A DNA stretch of 64,000 nt from an uncultured Gammaproteobacteria bacterium (GCA_913060975.1 CAJXVC010000008.1:1-64000); one strand, 5' to 3'; shown: positions 1 to 8,902, counted from the first letter of the stretch. Notes: generated by a model not told the origin, from the letters alone. Program-made: numbers and translations.

Positions 1-62
1 TCCTTGCTCCTTGCTCCTTGCTCCTTGCTCCTTGCTCCTTGCTCCTTGCTCCTTGCTCCTTG
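1..62. repeat. Heptanucleotide tandem repeat, about 9 copies
   Basis: The unit TCCTTGC repeats head to tail without interruption from the window edge to about base 62, so the true array may be longer. Read on the minus strand each unit contains AAGGAG, a perfect Shine-Dalgarno core. The array lies downstream of the lipoprotein gene at 129-698 and upstream (on the minus strand) of whatever lies beyond the window edge. A 7-base unit is prone to slipped-strand change and does not preserve reading frame. Confidence 0.95.
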
Positions 63-128
63 TATTCAGTGTTTACTACCACTGAATACTGCTGAGGCCA
101 TATGAAGCAGCCTCTGATCGGGCATTAG

Positions 129-698
129 TTAGATTCGCTGGCGAATCGTTTCAATGATCTCCCGGGCATCGTAATTGTCTTCGCCATCACTTTCGCGCAT
201 CACTACTTCCAGTGTCGTGGAGAAATATTGCGACTCTCCCACGCTGCGCAGTTCTGTTGCTGCAAACCCTGGACTTGTCGTTGTACGACAGCCAATCAAG
301 CCACAGCTGGTCGACGTGTGCGTCGTTTGTGTAACCTGCACCGAATCACGCCCTTCATCACCAAGCTCCACAGTTTCACGCGATGCGACACTGAACCAAT
401 CGTAATTTTTTTGCACGGTCAGTTCCGCTGCTCGCAAAAGTGCATAGTCCTGCACAGTTGACAGCTCAGTACTGCTATCGCCAACAAATGTAACGCTGTA
501 ACGGTCTGAAGAAATCGCTCGCTCAGTGTAACCTTCCTCACCTGGACCGCTCGCTGGAGAATAATCGATAGTCGAGCTTGCGCAACCAACCAGCGTTGCA
601 GTAGCAGCGAGTAAACCAAGTTTTCGCCATGTAGTTTTCGAGATCCGGCAAAAACTTCCCAGAGGCTGTGCGGCCAGTTTGTTAAAATCAATGTTCAT
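129..698 (-). CDS. Outer-membrane-type lipoprotein, CC0125/CC1285-like family
   Basis: A 189-residue lipoprotein. A long basic N-terminus (about 25 residues) precedes a hydrophobic stretch ending in the lipobox LVGC, with the lipidated cysteine at residue 39, so it should be processed by signal peptidase II and anchored to a membrane. The mature part has the GYTE...RYSVTFVG pattern and a later AELT...YDWF segment that I associate with the CC0125/CC1285 family of unknown function. A central CGLIGCRTT segment carries a Cys pair. The start is supported by AAGGAG about 7 bases upstream. It is alone on the minus strand, with the heptamer array starting about 65 bases past its stop. Function is unknown; family assignment is by memory of motifs. 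Confidence 0.8.
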   Translation of the reverse strand: MNIDFNKLAAQPLGSFCRISKTTWRKLGLLAATATLVGCASSTIDYSPASGPGEEGYTERAISSDRYSVTFVGDSSTELSTVQDYALLRAAELTVQKNYDWFSVASRETVELGDEGRDSVQVTQTTHTSTSCGLIGCRTTTSPGFAATELRSVGESQYFSTTLEVVMRESDGEDNYDAREIIETIRQRI

Positions 699-773
699 TG
701 TTCACTCCTTTGATGTTCGTTTACTTGCTTGCTTTTCTCAGTTAAACCTCATGGATACATTGTTTCTCAATAG

Positions 774-1262
774 TCAATATCGGGCTGAGGATTGCAGAAC
801 AGCTTTCAGTTTGTCACTGGACATCTGAAATCTGGCAACCGCGGACGCCAGTCGGTTAGCCAATCGGCTATTGGACACCGCTTTGACAGCTTCTCGAAGC
901 TTACCAGCTGCTGTTCTGTCCGCTTTCTGCAACTCCCACAACAGTTCCGTCTCGGTCAGGTTTGCTGCCTGGCGACGAATTTGCTCGTAGCAGTGGCGGT
1001 CTCCCAACGAATCTTCTGCTCCTTGCAGGGAATTGGACTTGCGTTCTGCATTGCTTTTTATTGTCGACAACAGTTGCTGATGAATCGCTTCTCTATGTTG
1101 CACAATGTCATTGATGGCTCTGCGAACCTGAGGATCCTGTATTGTGCTCATCGTTTCCTGCAGTAAATCAGTACTCTCACACAAAAGCCGATCCACACCG
1201 AGCGATATTGCTACGTCGTCCTTTGGCTGATGTTGCTTGTCGGTTGATTCGAAATTCTTCAT
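774..1262 (-). CDS. Helical protein, possible DUF2383/PA2169-type four-helix bundle
   Basis: A 162-residue cytoplasmic protein if it starts at the methionine of MKNFES, which has AGGAAG upstream; an in-frame upstream start would add 22 residues but has no such site. The sequence is almost entirely amphipathic helix with no signal peptide or membrane segment. The C-terminal half (LLWELQKADRTAAGKLREA, then two further helices) resembles the pattern of DUF2383 ferritin-like bundles, where an acidic helix is followed by LRE/YEEAL-type helices. That similarity is weak and the protein may be a different bundle. It is divergent from the sigma-54 activator, sharing an AT-rich intergenic region of roughly 400 bases. 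Stress-related function is only a guess from such families. Confidence 0.65.
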   Translation of the reverse strand: MKNFESTDKQHQPKDDVAISLGVDRLLCESTDLLQETMSTIQDPQVRRAINDIVQHREAIHQQLLSTIKSNAERKSNSLQGAEDSLGDRHCYEQIRRQAANLTETELLWELQKADRTAAGKLREAVKAVSNSRLANRLASAVARFQMSSDKLKAVLQSSARY

Positions 1263-1697
1263 TGAATCATGCTTCCTGATAGCTGAGTGATTTGGTGACG
1301 ATGACCTCCCTGTCAACTTGGACGGCAAATGACTGAGTTACCCAATCACATTTCCCTTGCCGAACTTCTGTATTTCGAAATAGTCAGACTTGTATTTTTT
1401 AGCTGATCGTCCATTGATCAATCCAGTCATCCAACTTTCTAACTATTTTTAATCATCACTTGCTATCTAAATATCCTAGTATCTTTTAACCAGATATATT
1501 TATATATTCAAAGGCCGTGCCAACCTGTAAGATGTCCATGTGACGCAGGGTAACGGGCGGTTTACCGCTAGCTTCCTTTGCAGAGATGGAAAGAATTACC
1601 CACTTTATTGTCATTTTTACACGCCGCTGTCAGTTCAGGAGAAGTGTCACAATACTTCCAAAGAACCACAGACGATGAGACAAGCAGGAAACGACAA
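1263..1697. other. AT-rich divergent intergenic region
   Basis: This stretch separates the minus-strand helical protein from the plus-strand sigma-54 activator. From about 1380 to 1520 it is strongly AT-rich with several TATAAT-like hexamers, so it probably holds both promoters, but I cannot pick one with confidence. I see no clear -24/-12 sigma-54 promoter. In-frame codons of the activator extend back to 1578, but the better ribosome site lies nearer 1698. Confidence 0.5.
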
Positions 1698-3050
1698 GTG
1701 CAGAACATCGAACTCTTTCTCTGCATCGACAACGCTGAACTCAAAAAACAGCTGAAATCTCTGGGCGAACAACAGGGGTTCTCACTGCAATTTGGACAGT
1801 CTTCCGACAACTGGATTACTGAAGCGATCGACGCGGACCCGGACATCATCCTTGTACAAGTTGATGATTTCACCTCTGAACAATTAGCGCAGCTTAAGGA
1901 CAGTAACCTGCCTCATAGCAGCGAGCTCCTTTTCATCAGTCATGGCGAGCCTAATAGTTTCATTGACGAGGCGATGACCAGTGGCGTGACCTACCACTTG
2001 AGATTTCCCATTGACCTTGAGTTTGTAGCCGATCTGCTTGGTGACTTGAAGCAAGAGCTGGGCACAGAACAGTTTGATGCCGAGAAAGTAGTGGCCTCGA
2101 ATCTGGATCAATTTGGTCTCCTGCTAGGCTCTTCCAAACCGATGCGCAAGTTATACAGGCTGTCCAGAAAAGCTGCATCCTCGAGTACCAGTGTGTTTAT
2201 AGTAGGTGAGAGCGGAGCAGGCAAAGAGCTGGTTGCCAACTCAATCCATATGCTGAGCAATCGTGCAGAGAAAACATTTATCAGTCTTAACTGCGGCGCA
2301 ATCAGCCCAGAGCTGATCGAGAGTGAATTATTTGGCCATGTCAAAGGCGCTTTTACTGGCGCCTCTGAGACCCGCACAGGGGTGTTTGAACATGCCGACG
2401 GAAGCACGCTGTTCCTTGATGAAGTCACTGAGATGCCGATCGACCAGCAAGTAAAACTGCTGCGTGTGCTGGAAAGTGGTGAATTTCGTAAAGTAGGAAG
2501 CGACACGGTGCAGCAAGCCAATGTTCGCATCATTGCAGCAACCAATCGCGAACCGGCTGATGCAATTGGTCAAGACTTGTTTCGCGAAGACCTGTATTTC
2601 CGACTAGCTCAGTTTCCTATTCGGGTTCCACCCTTACGCGATCGAGGTGATGACCTTCTTGAACTCGCCAGGCATTTTCTCGCTTACCGTAACGCGGAGG
2701 AGCAGACCAACATCGAGATCAGCCCGGATGCATTGCAGAAAATTGCCGCGCACGCCTGGCCTGGCAATGTTCGAGAGTTAAAACACACGATTGAAAGAGC
2801 CTACATCCTGGCCGATGATGTCATACATACGACGCATATCGTGCTTGACGACCCTTTTGAATCCACGGAGCGGGAAACTGAAATCCCCAGCGGCATGACA
2901 CTGGAAGAAGTCGAACGACAGACTATTCTCCAGACACTCGACGAGTTGGATGGCAAGAAAAAGGAAACCGCAGAAAAGCTCGGTATTAGTGTCAAGACAC
3001 TCTACAACAAGCTGGAAAAATACACCGACAAGGCTCAAGACAGCGAGTAA
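1698..3050 (+). CDS. Sigma-54 dependent transcriptional activator with degenerate receiver domain
   Basis: An NtrC-type activator of about 450 residues. Domains: a receiver-like N-terminus (about 1-120), an AAA+ ATPase core (about 150-375) and a Fis-type helix-turn-helix at the C-terminus. Visible motifs are Walker A GESGAGKE, the sigma-54 contact loop GAFTGA, Walker B LFLDEV, the arginine-finger region PPLRDRGDD and WPGNVREL; the DNA-binding helix pair is ETAEKLGISVKTLYNKLEK. The receiver lacks the usual features: after the third strand (IILV) there is glutamine where the phosphorylated aspartate normally sits, and the usual Lys-Pro is Arg-Phe-Pro, so phospho-control is doubtful. I chose the GTG at 1698 because AGGA lies 8 bases upstream and the protein then begins with a typical first beta strand; in-frame codons extend to 1578. 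Targets are unknown. Confidence 0.9.
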   Translation: MQNIELFLCIDNAELKKQLKSLGEQQGFSLQFGQSSDNWITEAIDADPDIILVQVDDFTSEQLAQLKDSNLPHSSELLFISHGEPNSFIDEAMTSGVTYHLRFPIDLEFVADLLGDLKQELGTEQFDAEKVVASNLDQFGLLLGSSKPMRKLYRLSRKAASSSTSVFIVGESGAGKELVANSIHMLSNRAEKTFISLNCGAISPELIESELFGHVKGAFTGASETRTGVFEHADGSTLFLDEVTEMPIDQQVKLLRVLESGEFRKVGSDTVQQANVRIIAATNREPADAIGQDLFREDLYFRLAQFPIRVPPLRDRGDDLLELARHFLAYRNAEEQTNIEISPDALQKIAAHAWPGNVRELKHTIERAYILADDVIHTTHIVLDDPFESTERETEIPSGMTLEEVERQTILQTLDELDGKKKETAEKLGISVKTLYNKLEKYTDKAQDSE

Positions 3051-3082
3051 CGATCCGGCACAAACGACATTGCTACGCGCAT

Positions 3083-3110
3083 AAAAAAAGGGATGCAAGT
3101 GCATCCCTTT
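3083..3110 (-). terminator. Rho-independent terminator of the small lipoprotein gene
   Basis: A perfect 10-base stem (AAAGGGATGC / GCATCCCTTT, 3087-3096 and 3101-3110) with a 4-base loop. On the minus strand it is followed by a run of seven T, a strong terminator for the gene at 3153. In the plus direction the T-run is only three bases, so it may act weakly on the activator transcript too. Confidence 0.85.
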
Positions 3111-3152
3111 CAAGGAGCGCTGAATGCTCTTCAGGCTCTACTTACTGAGTCA

Positions 3153-3371
3153 CTAACAGTTGCGGTCAGTAACATCTTCGCAGGCATCTTCTACGGCATT
3201 ACCAGCGTCGGTTGCTGCATCTTCAATATTATCAGCAGCGTTACCTGCGGCATCTCGAGCTTGACTTGCTGCTTCATCAACGTTCTCGCCAAAGCGTTCT
3301 GCAGGACCGTCTTGTTCACAAGCCACGAGGGCGAACATTGTGAGCGAATAAAATGCGATTGCACGTATCAT
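3153..3371 (-). CDS. Small Ala/Asp-rich lipoprotein, entericidin-like
   Basis: A 72-residue lipoprotein from the MIRAIAF start. The signal peptide ends in the lipobox LVAC (Cys at residue 18). The mature peptide is a low-complexity chain rich in Ala, Asp, Glu and Asn with an imperfect heptad-like pattern (AASQARDAAGNAADNIEDAA), predicting one long amphipathic helix, as in entericidin or Lpp-like small lipoproteins. A short cysteine-containing tail (CEDVTDRNC) ends the protein. An upstream in-frame start would add 11 residues and spoil the signal peptide. It has its own terminator. Envelope-stress function is a family-level inference. Confidence 0.75.
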   Translation of the reverse strand: MIRAIAFYSLTMFALVACEQDGPAERFGENVDEAASQARDAAGNAADNIEDAATDAGNAVEDACEDVTDRNC

Positions 3372-3497
3372 TGTTGTCTCCTTACTGTTAATCGTTAACT
3401 TCATGTTAGTTTGAGTGAGTGCATGAATTCCGGTTTCAGAATCGTCGTTTCACCCTGAAACACTCCGATACCTGACTCTGATATCCAGTCAGGGTAG

Positions 3498-3671
3498 CTA
3501 GACTGGTGGTTCACCTCTAACGGCGCGCGCTACCAGCGAAATGATAAATAGCACAATAAAGATAAAGAACAGTATCTGTGCAATACCCGACGCTGCGCCT
3601 GCTATTCCGGTAAAGCCAAATAAACCGGCCAAGATCGCAATGATAAAAAAAGTTAAAGCCCAAGTTAGCAT
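3498..3671 (-). CDS. DUF1328 family small membrane protein
   Basis: A 57-residue protein made of two hydrophobic helices ([19 protein letters not shown] and [18 protein letters not shown]) with a short basic tail, matching the YtjA/DUF1328 family in length and in the G-F-x-G-I-A-G-A-A turn between helices. The start is fixed by a strong GGGAGGAAAC ribosome site immediately before the ATG; the longer reading frame is not supported. It lies alone between the small lipoprotein and a gene-poor stretch. Function of the family is unknown, though members are often induced by stress. Confidence 0.85.
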   Translation of the reverse strand: MLTWALTFFIIAILAGLFGFTGIAGAASGIAQILFFIFIVLFIISLVARAVRGEPPV

Positions 3672-4432
3672 GTTTCCTCCCAGGACCATCTCAGTCCGTT
3701 GATGAACTTTCCTTGCGTTCAATCAAGTAGTAGCGATATCCATGCCAACATCGAAATAAATCCTGCTAACCTGCAGAACACGTGGGCTCCAGCCAGAAAT
3801 AGCAAACTATTGCACAGCCCGCTAACCAGCTTGTATGCGCAATATTTACACGGCAGTTTGAACATTTTTCCGGGTAACAGAGGCGATAATTTAGAAATTG
3901 CTACTGATGACTGGGGCTTTTTCAATACGGAACAGTTGCGCAGTCTTGCAATCAGTCTTGCAATACCGGCGATCGAAAATTGAAAAATTGTTACAGCTTA
4001 AGAACGCGTGTTTAGGTAGTCTTGTCTTTGCTTCTGACTGGCGTGATCCTTATTGCATGCCCGAACGTAGTACAACTAGTATACGAACATCGTGTAAGAC
4101 GAAGGCAAGAAACGAGAGAGTTATCAGCAGACGCTCAGATTGCCGGAAATACAGTTAACGCATCCAGGTAGTCTGAATACACAGAGCGCTCGTAAACTTA
4201 CTACTGAAGTTAATCACACCATGGTTGGCGCCATAAAAGCTAACTTCGCCATAGTGGCAAACGGCTGGAATTCCATGAAAAGTGTTCCTCAGAAGCATTG
4301 GAATCAGGATGTAATTAAATCAGAAAGACGCAATAGTGATAACTTGCAACGCGGCAGAAAACCAAACAGTTACTTGACTGCCATAGTCACCAATCAACAT
4401 ACTTTAACGAACCATGACAAGGATAAGTCATC
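3672..4432. other. Gene-poor stretch upstream of mlaA, with a 12-base tandem duplication
   Basis: About 760 bases without a convincing gene. Open frames here have neither ribosome sites nor recognisable protein character. The 12-mer CAGTCTTGCAAT occurs twice in direct tandem at 3941-3952 and 3953-3964. The promoter for the mlaA-RND pair presumably lies near the right end, but I could not identify it. Confidence 0.55.
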
Positions 4433-5248
4433 ATGCACGCAATACACGGGAATAAAGCCACTGTGCACAGCCGCGCTCTTAGACCTATATCCAGATTTAT
4501 TCTGCTCGCCTTGAACTGCCTGGTGATTGCTTGCTCCACTACATCGCAGCAAACTTCTCCGGCACAGAGCACTACACAAAACAACGACACGATCGGTTCT
4601 ACATCAATTGAACCAACTGTTGTAAGCACACCTGAATACAACGACCCACTGATTGGCTTTAATCGGGCAGTTTTCGATTTCAATGATGTAGCCTATCGAT
4701 ATGTTTTAGTCCCATTTAGTGAGGGTTATATTGCTGTAGTACCCGACCCCGTTCGCGGCGGCATTAGCAACTTCTTTACCAACATCAAGATGCCAATCAG
4801 TTTCGTCAATAACCTGCTGCAAGGTAAACCGGAAGACTCCGCGCGTAATGTTGCGCGCTTCGGCATTAACTCTACTCTGGGTATTCTCGGAATTTTTGAT
4901 CCGGCCCAGGACTGGTTTGACCTGGCTCCCACCCAGAGCAATCTCAATACAACGCTTTCCAGTTGGGGAGCAGGATACGGTTTCTATCTGGTACTGCCCA
5001 TCCTGGGCCCCTCGGACCTGCGCAATACTTTAGCGCGCTTCGGTGATCAGGCACTGAATCCAGTTAACTATCTGTCAGAAGAACAAGATCAGATCATCCT
5101 GCAAGGTGTGGACAACATCAACGCATTCGCACCACAGGCACAACGCTACCTCGACCTGAAAGCAGAAGCCGAAGATCCCTATCTTTTTTTCCGCAATATG
5201 TATCTTCAAGGAGTGGTAAGGGATGCCGAGTACTCCGATCAGCAATAG
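4433..5248 (+). CDS. mlaA: MlaA (VacJ) outer-membrane phospholipid-removal lipoprotein
   Basis: A 271-residue MlaA/VacJ homologue. The signal peptide ends with LVIAC (lipid Cys at about residue 34). The body carries family signatures: YNDPLIGFNRAVFDFND, VRGGISNFFTNI, the NNLLQGK...ARFGINSTLG region, and GYYLVLPILGPS-type motif (here GFYLVLPILGPSDLR). In known systems MlaA sits in the outer membrane as a donut and lets surface-exposed phospholipids move inward, keeping lipid asymmetry. AAGGA precedes the ATG. The RND transporter gene begins 26 bases before this gene ends, so the two are almost certainly one transcript and translationally coupled. No mlaFEDCB genes are in view. Confidence 0.93.
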   Translation: MHAIHGNKATVHSRALRPISRFILLALNCLVIACSTTSQQTSPAQSTTQNNDTIGSTSIEPTVVSTPEYNDPLIGFNRAVFDFNDVAYRYVLVPFSEGYIAVVPDPVRGGISNFFTNIKMPISFVNNLLQGKPEDSARNVARFGINSTLGILGIFDPAQDWFDLAPTQSNLNTTLSSWGAGYGFYLVLPILGPSDLRNTLARFGDQALNPVNYLSEEQDQIILQGVDNINAFAPQAQRYLDLKAEAEDPYLFFRNMYLQGVVRDAEYSDQQ

Positions 5249-7637
5249 GCTCCAGCAAGCGTTACTCCATCACCCCGGAATCGTGCTAACGGTGTTTTTG
5301 GCCGTCACGGTCGTGTTGGGTTGGCAAGCCCGTAATTTCGAAGTAGATGCATCGGCAGAAACATTGCTGACGCAGGACAATGAACACTACATCAATACAC
5401 AACTGGTCAACCGTCAGTTTTCACCTGACGAGTTCCTGTTGATTGCCTACCGCCCACTGCAACACGAACTCTTCTCACAGCAAACTTATGACGATATCGC
5501 GGCGATTGGTGAATCGGTCATGGAACTGGACCGCTCCAAAGCGGTTCAGTCGTTACTCACTGTTCCTCTCCTGTCAGCCCAGACTGGCAATATCAATGAC
5601 GCTGAAGATCTCAGTTCTTTCACACTGGAAAACCAAGACTTTAGCAATGCAGAGCTTAGCGAGATCTTTCGTGACCACCCCCTCTTCGAAGATCTTTTAA
5701 TAGATGCTGAGCAAACAGCAACGGCGATTCAGCTAACCTTTGTTGCTGACCCGGAACTGACCAGACTCAACAATGAAATCATTGATATTCAGCGCAATTT
5801 ACTGGACGGTGAGCTTAGCGCTGAGCAAGAAGCTGAATTGGAACAATTGCAAGCCGAGGCTGAACCATTGCAAAAGGCTCTCACCGAGCAGCGCAATAGT
5901 GAGATCGCCGAGATTCGTCAGATTCTCACCGAGTATGAAGGCCGCGCCGAGCTCTACCTGGGAGGCACCCATGTATTGGGGTTTCAGCTGATCGAGATCA
6001 TCACCAATGATTTGCTGCTATTTGGCACGGCTATCGGGCTAATGATCTGCATCGTTCTCGCCGTTATTTTCAGGCACCCCAGATGGGTAATTATCCCGGT
6101 AGTTTGTTGCGGCTGCAGCGTCCTTATGACTATGGGGATACTCGCGCTACTGGGCATTAAAGCTACTGTCATTTCGGCAAATTTTATCGCCTTGCAACTA
6201 ATTCTGACCCTGGCAATTGTCGTCCACTTGATTGTTCAGTATCGCGAAACCAGCCGCGCCAATCCAAAATGCGACGCAATTGACCTTGTCGCTAAAACCC
6301 TACGTGCCAAAGTAGCACCTTGTCTGTTCGCCGGATTAACGACATCTGTTGGTTTCTCTTCTCTGCTATTGAGTGGTATTCAGCCGGTAATCTCCTTTGG
6401 CTATATGATGATTCTCGCCATGGCAGTGTCGATCATCGTCAGTCTGATTCTCTTTCCTTCGATGATGGCGATGTTTGACCAGGAAAGCAGCGAGCCGAAA
6501 AGCGTGATCACTACAAAACTGGTGAAGGGCTTGAGTAGCCTGTCGAATAACCATCCGTTGATGGTTGGCATGGGTTCGTTAGGATTTTTCGCAGTACTGA
6601 TGCTAGGTCTGGGAAACCTCAACGTTGAAAACAGCTTTCTGAATTATTTTGACGATGACACCCGGGTGCACCGCGAACTTACCTTTATCGATCAGGAATT
6701 TGGTGGTTCCACACCACTGGATATCGTTTTTGAATACGAAAAGGATGCTTCTGAAGAGGATCTGGTGCTGACCGCAGAGACGGTGCAGTTAATGCAGCAA
6801 ATTCAGGAGCGCCTGCGACAACGAGAGGGCGTCGGCAAAACTCTGTCTCTGGTCAATTTTACTGAGGTGGCACGGGCCATGAATCAGGACCGACCGCTGA
6901 CAGAATACGAATTGTCTTCGGTGTATTACCTGATGGAGGATAGCCTGCGAGAAAGTCTTGTCGGTTCATTCCTGTCCACCGAGAGCGGAGAGGTGCGTAT
7001 CAGCGCAAGGATTCAGGATGCCACGCCAGGGTTGAATCGCGCGCAATTGATTACTGATCTTCGCAACGATGTGACCGAACTGCTGCCTGAATCTGCGAAC
7101 GTGCGACTCACGAACCTCTTTGTGCTCTATCAGGACGTACTGCAGAAACTGTTCCGTTCCCAGATACTCACACTGAGTCTGGTTTTTGTTGTTTTGCTGG
7201 TGACCTTCGCAATAATTTTTCGCTCGATACGCATTTCGCTACTGGCCATTGTGCCCAATATTTGCGCCACGCTTTCCATACTCGGCGTCATGGGTTGGCT
7301 CGGCATACCATTAGATTTAATGACTATAACAATCGCCGCAATCGCCATGGGCATCGCTGTGGACGATACCATTCATTACGTGCATCGTTATCTGGAAGAA
7401 TTGCGTGGCAGTGATACGCAACAGGCAGTGACTAATACCCATAGCAGCGTCGGTTATGCCATTGTCTATACGTCGTTCATTGTCATCATCGGCTTTTCTC
7501 TGCTGAGCTTTTCCGACTTCGTACCGAGCATTTATTTCGGCTTGCTAACTGGCGTAGCTATGTTTATGGCCCTGTTCAGCAACCTGACTTTATTGCCGGT
7601 GATGCTTGCCAAATGGCTACCGGCCAAGAGCCAGTAA
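5223..7637 (+). CDS. RND-superfamily (MMPL/HpnN-like) lipid transporter
   Basis: An 804-residue inner-membrane RND protein with two homologous halves: TM1 near residue 20, a large periplasmic loop (about 40-255), five TMs, then TM7 near 445, a second loop and five final TMs. The first loop contains a coiled-coil stretch rich in Glu/Gln/Leu (about 185-235). The fourth-helix segment of the second half has ITIAAIAMGIAVDDTIHY, with the Asp pair typical of proton-driven RND proteins. The repeat pattern resembles the HpnN/MMPL branch (hydrophobic lipid export) more than drug-efflux AcrB, and it is shorter than AcrB. It overlaps mlaA by 26 bases with GGAG upstream of its ATG. I infer a role in lipid movement between membranes. 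Confidence 0.88.
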   Translation: MPSTPISNRLQQALLHHPGIVLTVFLAVTVVLGWQARNFEVDASAETLLTQDNEHYINTQLVNRQFSPDEFLLIAYRPLQHELFSQQTYDDIAAIGESVMELDRSKAVQSLLTVPLLSAQTGNINDAEDLSSFTLENQDFSNAELSEIFRDHPLFEDLLIDAEQTATAIQLTFVADPELTRLNNEIIDIQRNLLDGELSAEQEAELEQLQAEAEPLQKALTEQRNSEIAEIRQILTEYEGRAELYLGGTHVLGFQLIEIITNDLLLFGTAIGLMICIVLAVIFRHPRWVIIPVVCCGCSVLMTMGILALLGIKATVISANFIALQLILTLAIVVHLIVQYRETSRANPKCDAIDLVAKTLRAKVAPCLFAGLTTSVGFSSLLLSGIQPVISFGYMMILAMAVSIIVSLILFPSMMAMFDQESSEPKSVITTKLVKGLSSLSNNHPLMVGMGSLGFFAVLMLGLGNLNVENSFLNYFDDDTRVHRELTFIDQEFGGSTPLDIVFEYEKDASEEDLVLTAETVQLMQQIQERLRQREGVGKTLSLVNFTEVARAMNQDRPLTEYELSSVYYLMEDSLRESLVGSFLSTESGEVRISARIQDATPGLNRAQLITDLRNDVTELLPESANVRLTNLFVLYQDVLQKLFRSQILTLSLVFVVLLVTFAIIFRSIRISLLAIVPNICATLSILGVMGWLGIPLDLMTITIAAIAMGIAVDDTIHYVHRYLEELRGSDTQQAVTNTHSSVGYAIVYTSFIVIIGFSLLSFSDFVPSIYFGLLTGVAMFMALFSNLTLLPVMLAKWLPAKSQ

Positions 7638-7674
7638 CCGCGCTGACAGTAAAAAAAACCGGCTATAGACATAC

Positions 7675-7706
7675 AAAAAAGCAGCCATTGTGAATGCAGT
7701 GGCTGC
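7675..7706 (-). terminator. Terminator downstream of the serine protease gene
   Basis: Inverted repeat GCAGCCATTG / CAGTGGCTGC (7681-7690 and 7697-7706) with one G-U pair and a 6-base loop. On the minus strand it is followed by six T, so it serves the protease gene; it lies between convergent genes. Confidence 0.8.
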
Positions 7707-7735
7707 CTCGGATCTATCTTCTTACCTGTTAAGAA

Positions 7736-8902
7736 TTATTCGGAGATAGTAAAGTTGGCAACGTTGGAAAACACATTGATGTTGCCTTCGGCATTGTAAG
7801 GCTGCACTGCCACATAGAATGCCGAACCCACGGGTAACTCTCCAGAGATCGACAAGTTAGCACCCACATCCAGACTGCCTACCGTATCCAGCGCCGGGTA
7901 AGGGGCATAGTAAAAAATGTATCCCGTCGCCCCTTCGTAAGCATTCCAGGAAATCGTCAGCTGAGTCCCTGAAGTAGCAACGGCCAGAGCGATACCTGGC
8001 GTCGCCGCGTCGACGTTCACAAAAGTCGCATCGGTAGCATGCTCGGCAATAAACGCCGCTAACGCGGCTACATTCGCGTAGACGCCAGGAGCCGCTGGAT
8101 CACCGCATACCGGCCCGGTATCCGTACCACCAAAACTGCTTATGCCCAGCTGTACAAAACCACCATTGTGGGCAACCACGAGGGGGCCACCGCTGTCACC
8201 CTGACAGGTGTCTGTAGTATCGCTGGCATCCAGTCCGCCAGCACACACCATATTACCGGTAATTCCACTCACGTAGATCTCCAGACAACTATCGCTGGCA
8301 ACGATCTTTTGGGCGGCTTGCAGCAAGGAATTGGCTGGCTCGATCGATTCGTTATCGGCATTCACGGCTGTGGTTCCCCAGCCCATTACTTTTACTTCGG
8401 TGTCTGCTGGCAAACTTGCGCCGGCCGCCAAAAGTGAGACCGGCGTCAGCGTGACACTGGCAGTAAGCTCAACAAGAGCCACGTCAAAGTCGTCCTTGTT
8501 GGCGCTCGTATCCGGGTCAGGTTGATAACTGGGGTGCACAATAATCTGGCCTATCGCACCGGTGATGGCGTTACTCGCCAATGGAGAAACCGTGTCCGAA
8601 CCAAGAATGACATTGGATCTCGCGCCGGTCTCGATATCTACCGCATTACCTGCCTCATTGAGAAAACAATGCGCCGCTGTCAGCACCCAGGTTGGTGAGA
8701 TCAGGCTGGCACCACAATATTGCTCACCAAATTCATCTGCGAGAAACACCATCCAGGGGTAGTCACTGGTAGACCCGGCCGTGCCATTGATGACCTCGCT
8801 GGAGTCAGTATATGAAGAATCGGTCGACGGGTCTTTGGCGAAGGTGGCACCGACCAAAAATTGCAGTAGCAGTGTGCCCAGCAGAGTTTTAGAAAGATTC
8901 AT
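7736..8902 (-). CDS. Secreted trypsin-like serine protease (family S1) with C-terminal Fn3-like domain
   Basis: A 388-residue exported protease. After a Sec signal peptide ending near ATFA and a short Ser/Asp-rich propeptide, the mature domain begins at a VINGT site, the usual S1 activation point. The triad is visible: His in LTAAHC (about residue 78), Asp in DDFDVALVEL (about 140) and Ser in CQGDSGGPLV (about 237). The residue six before the serine is Asp, predicting cleavage after Lys/Arg. Cysteines pair as in chymotrypsin folds. The last 90 residues form an Fn3-like beta module with YIFYYAPYP, probably a substrate- or surface-binding unit. The third in-frame ATG is chosen because AGAAGG lies 6 bases upstream of it. 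Confidence 0.92.
   Translation of the reverse strand: MNLSKTLLGTLLLQFLVGATFAKDPSTDSSYTDSSEVINGTAGSTSDYPWMVFLADEFGEQYCGASLISPTWVLTAAHCFLNEAGNAVDIETGARSNVILGSDTVSPLASNAITGAIGQIIVHPSYQPDPDTSANKDDFDVALVELTASVTLTPVSLLAAGASLPADTEVKVMGWGTTAVNADNESIEPANSLLQAAQKIVASDSCLEIYVSGITGNMVCAGGLDASDTTDTCQGDSGGPLVVAHNGGFVQLGISSFGGTDTGPVCGDPAAPGVYANVAALAAFIAEHATDATFVNVDAATPGIALAVATSGTQLTISWNAYEGATGYIFYYAPYPALDTVGSLDVGANLSISGELPVGSAFYVAVQPYNAEGNINVFSNVANFTISE

Noticed and set aside
1..62. CRISPR array
   Set aside because: The unit is only 7 bases with no spacers; it is a simple tandem repeat. No other array-like pattern was seen in the window.
3093..3398. Plus-strand frame with many Cys and Ile
   Set aside because: It is the antisense of the small lipoprotein gene and its terminator; the lipoprotein has a lipobox and U-tract on the other strand.
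4140..4514. Plus-strand frame of 124 codons running into mlaA
   Set aside because: No ribosome site, no protein-like pattern, and it overlaps the well-supported mlaA start in another frame.
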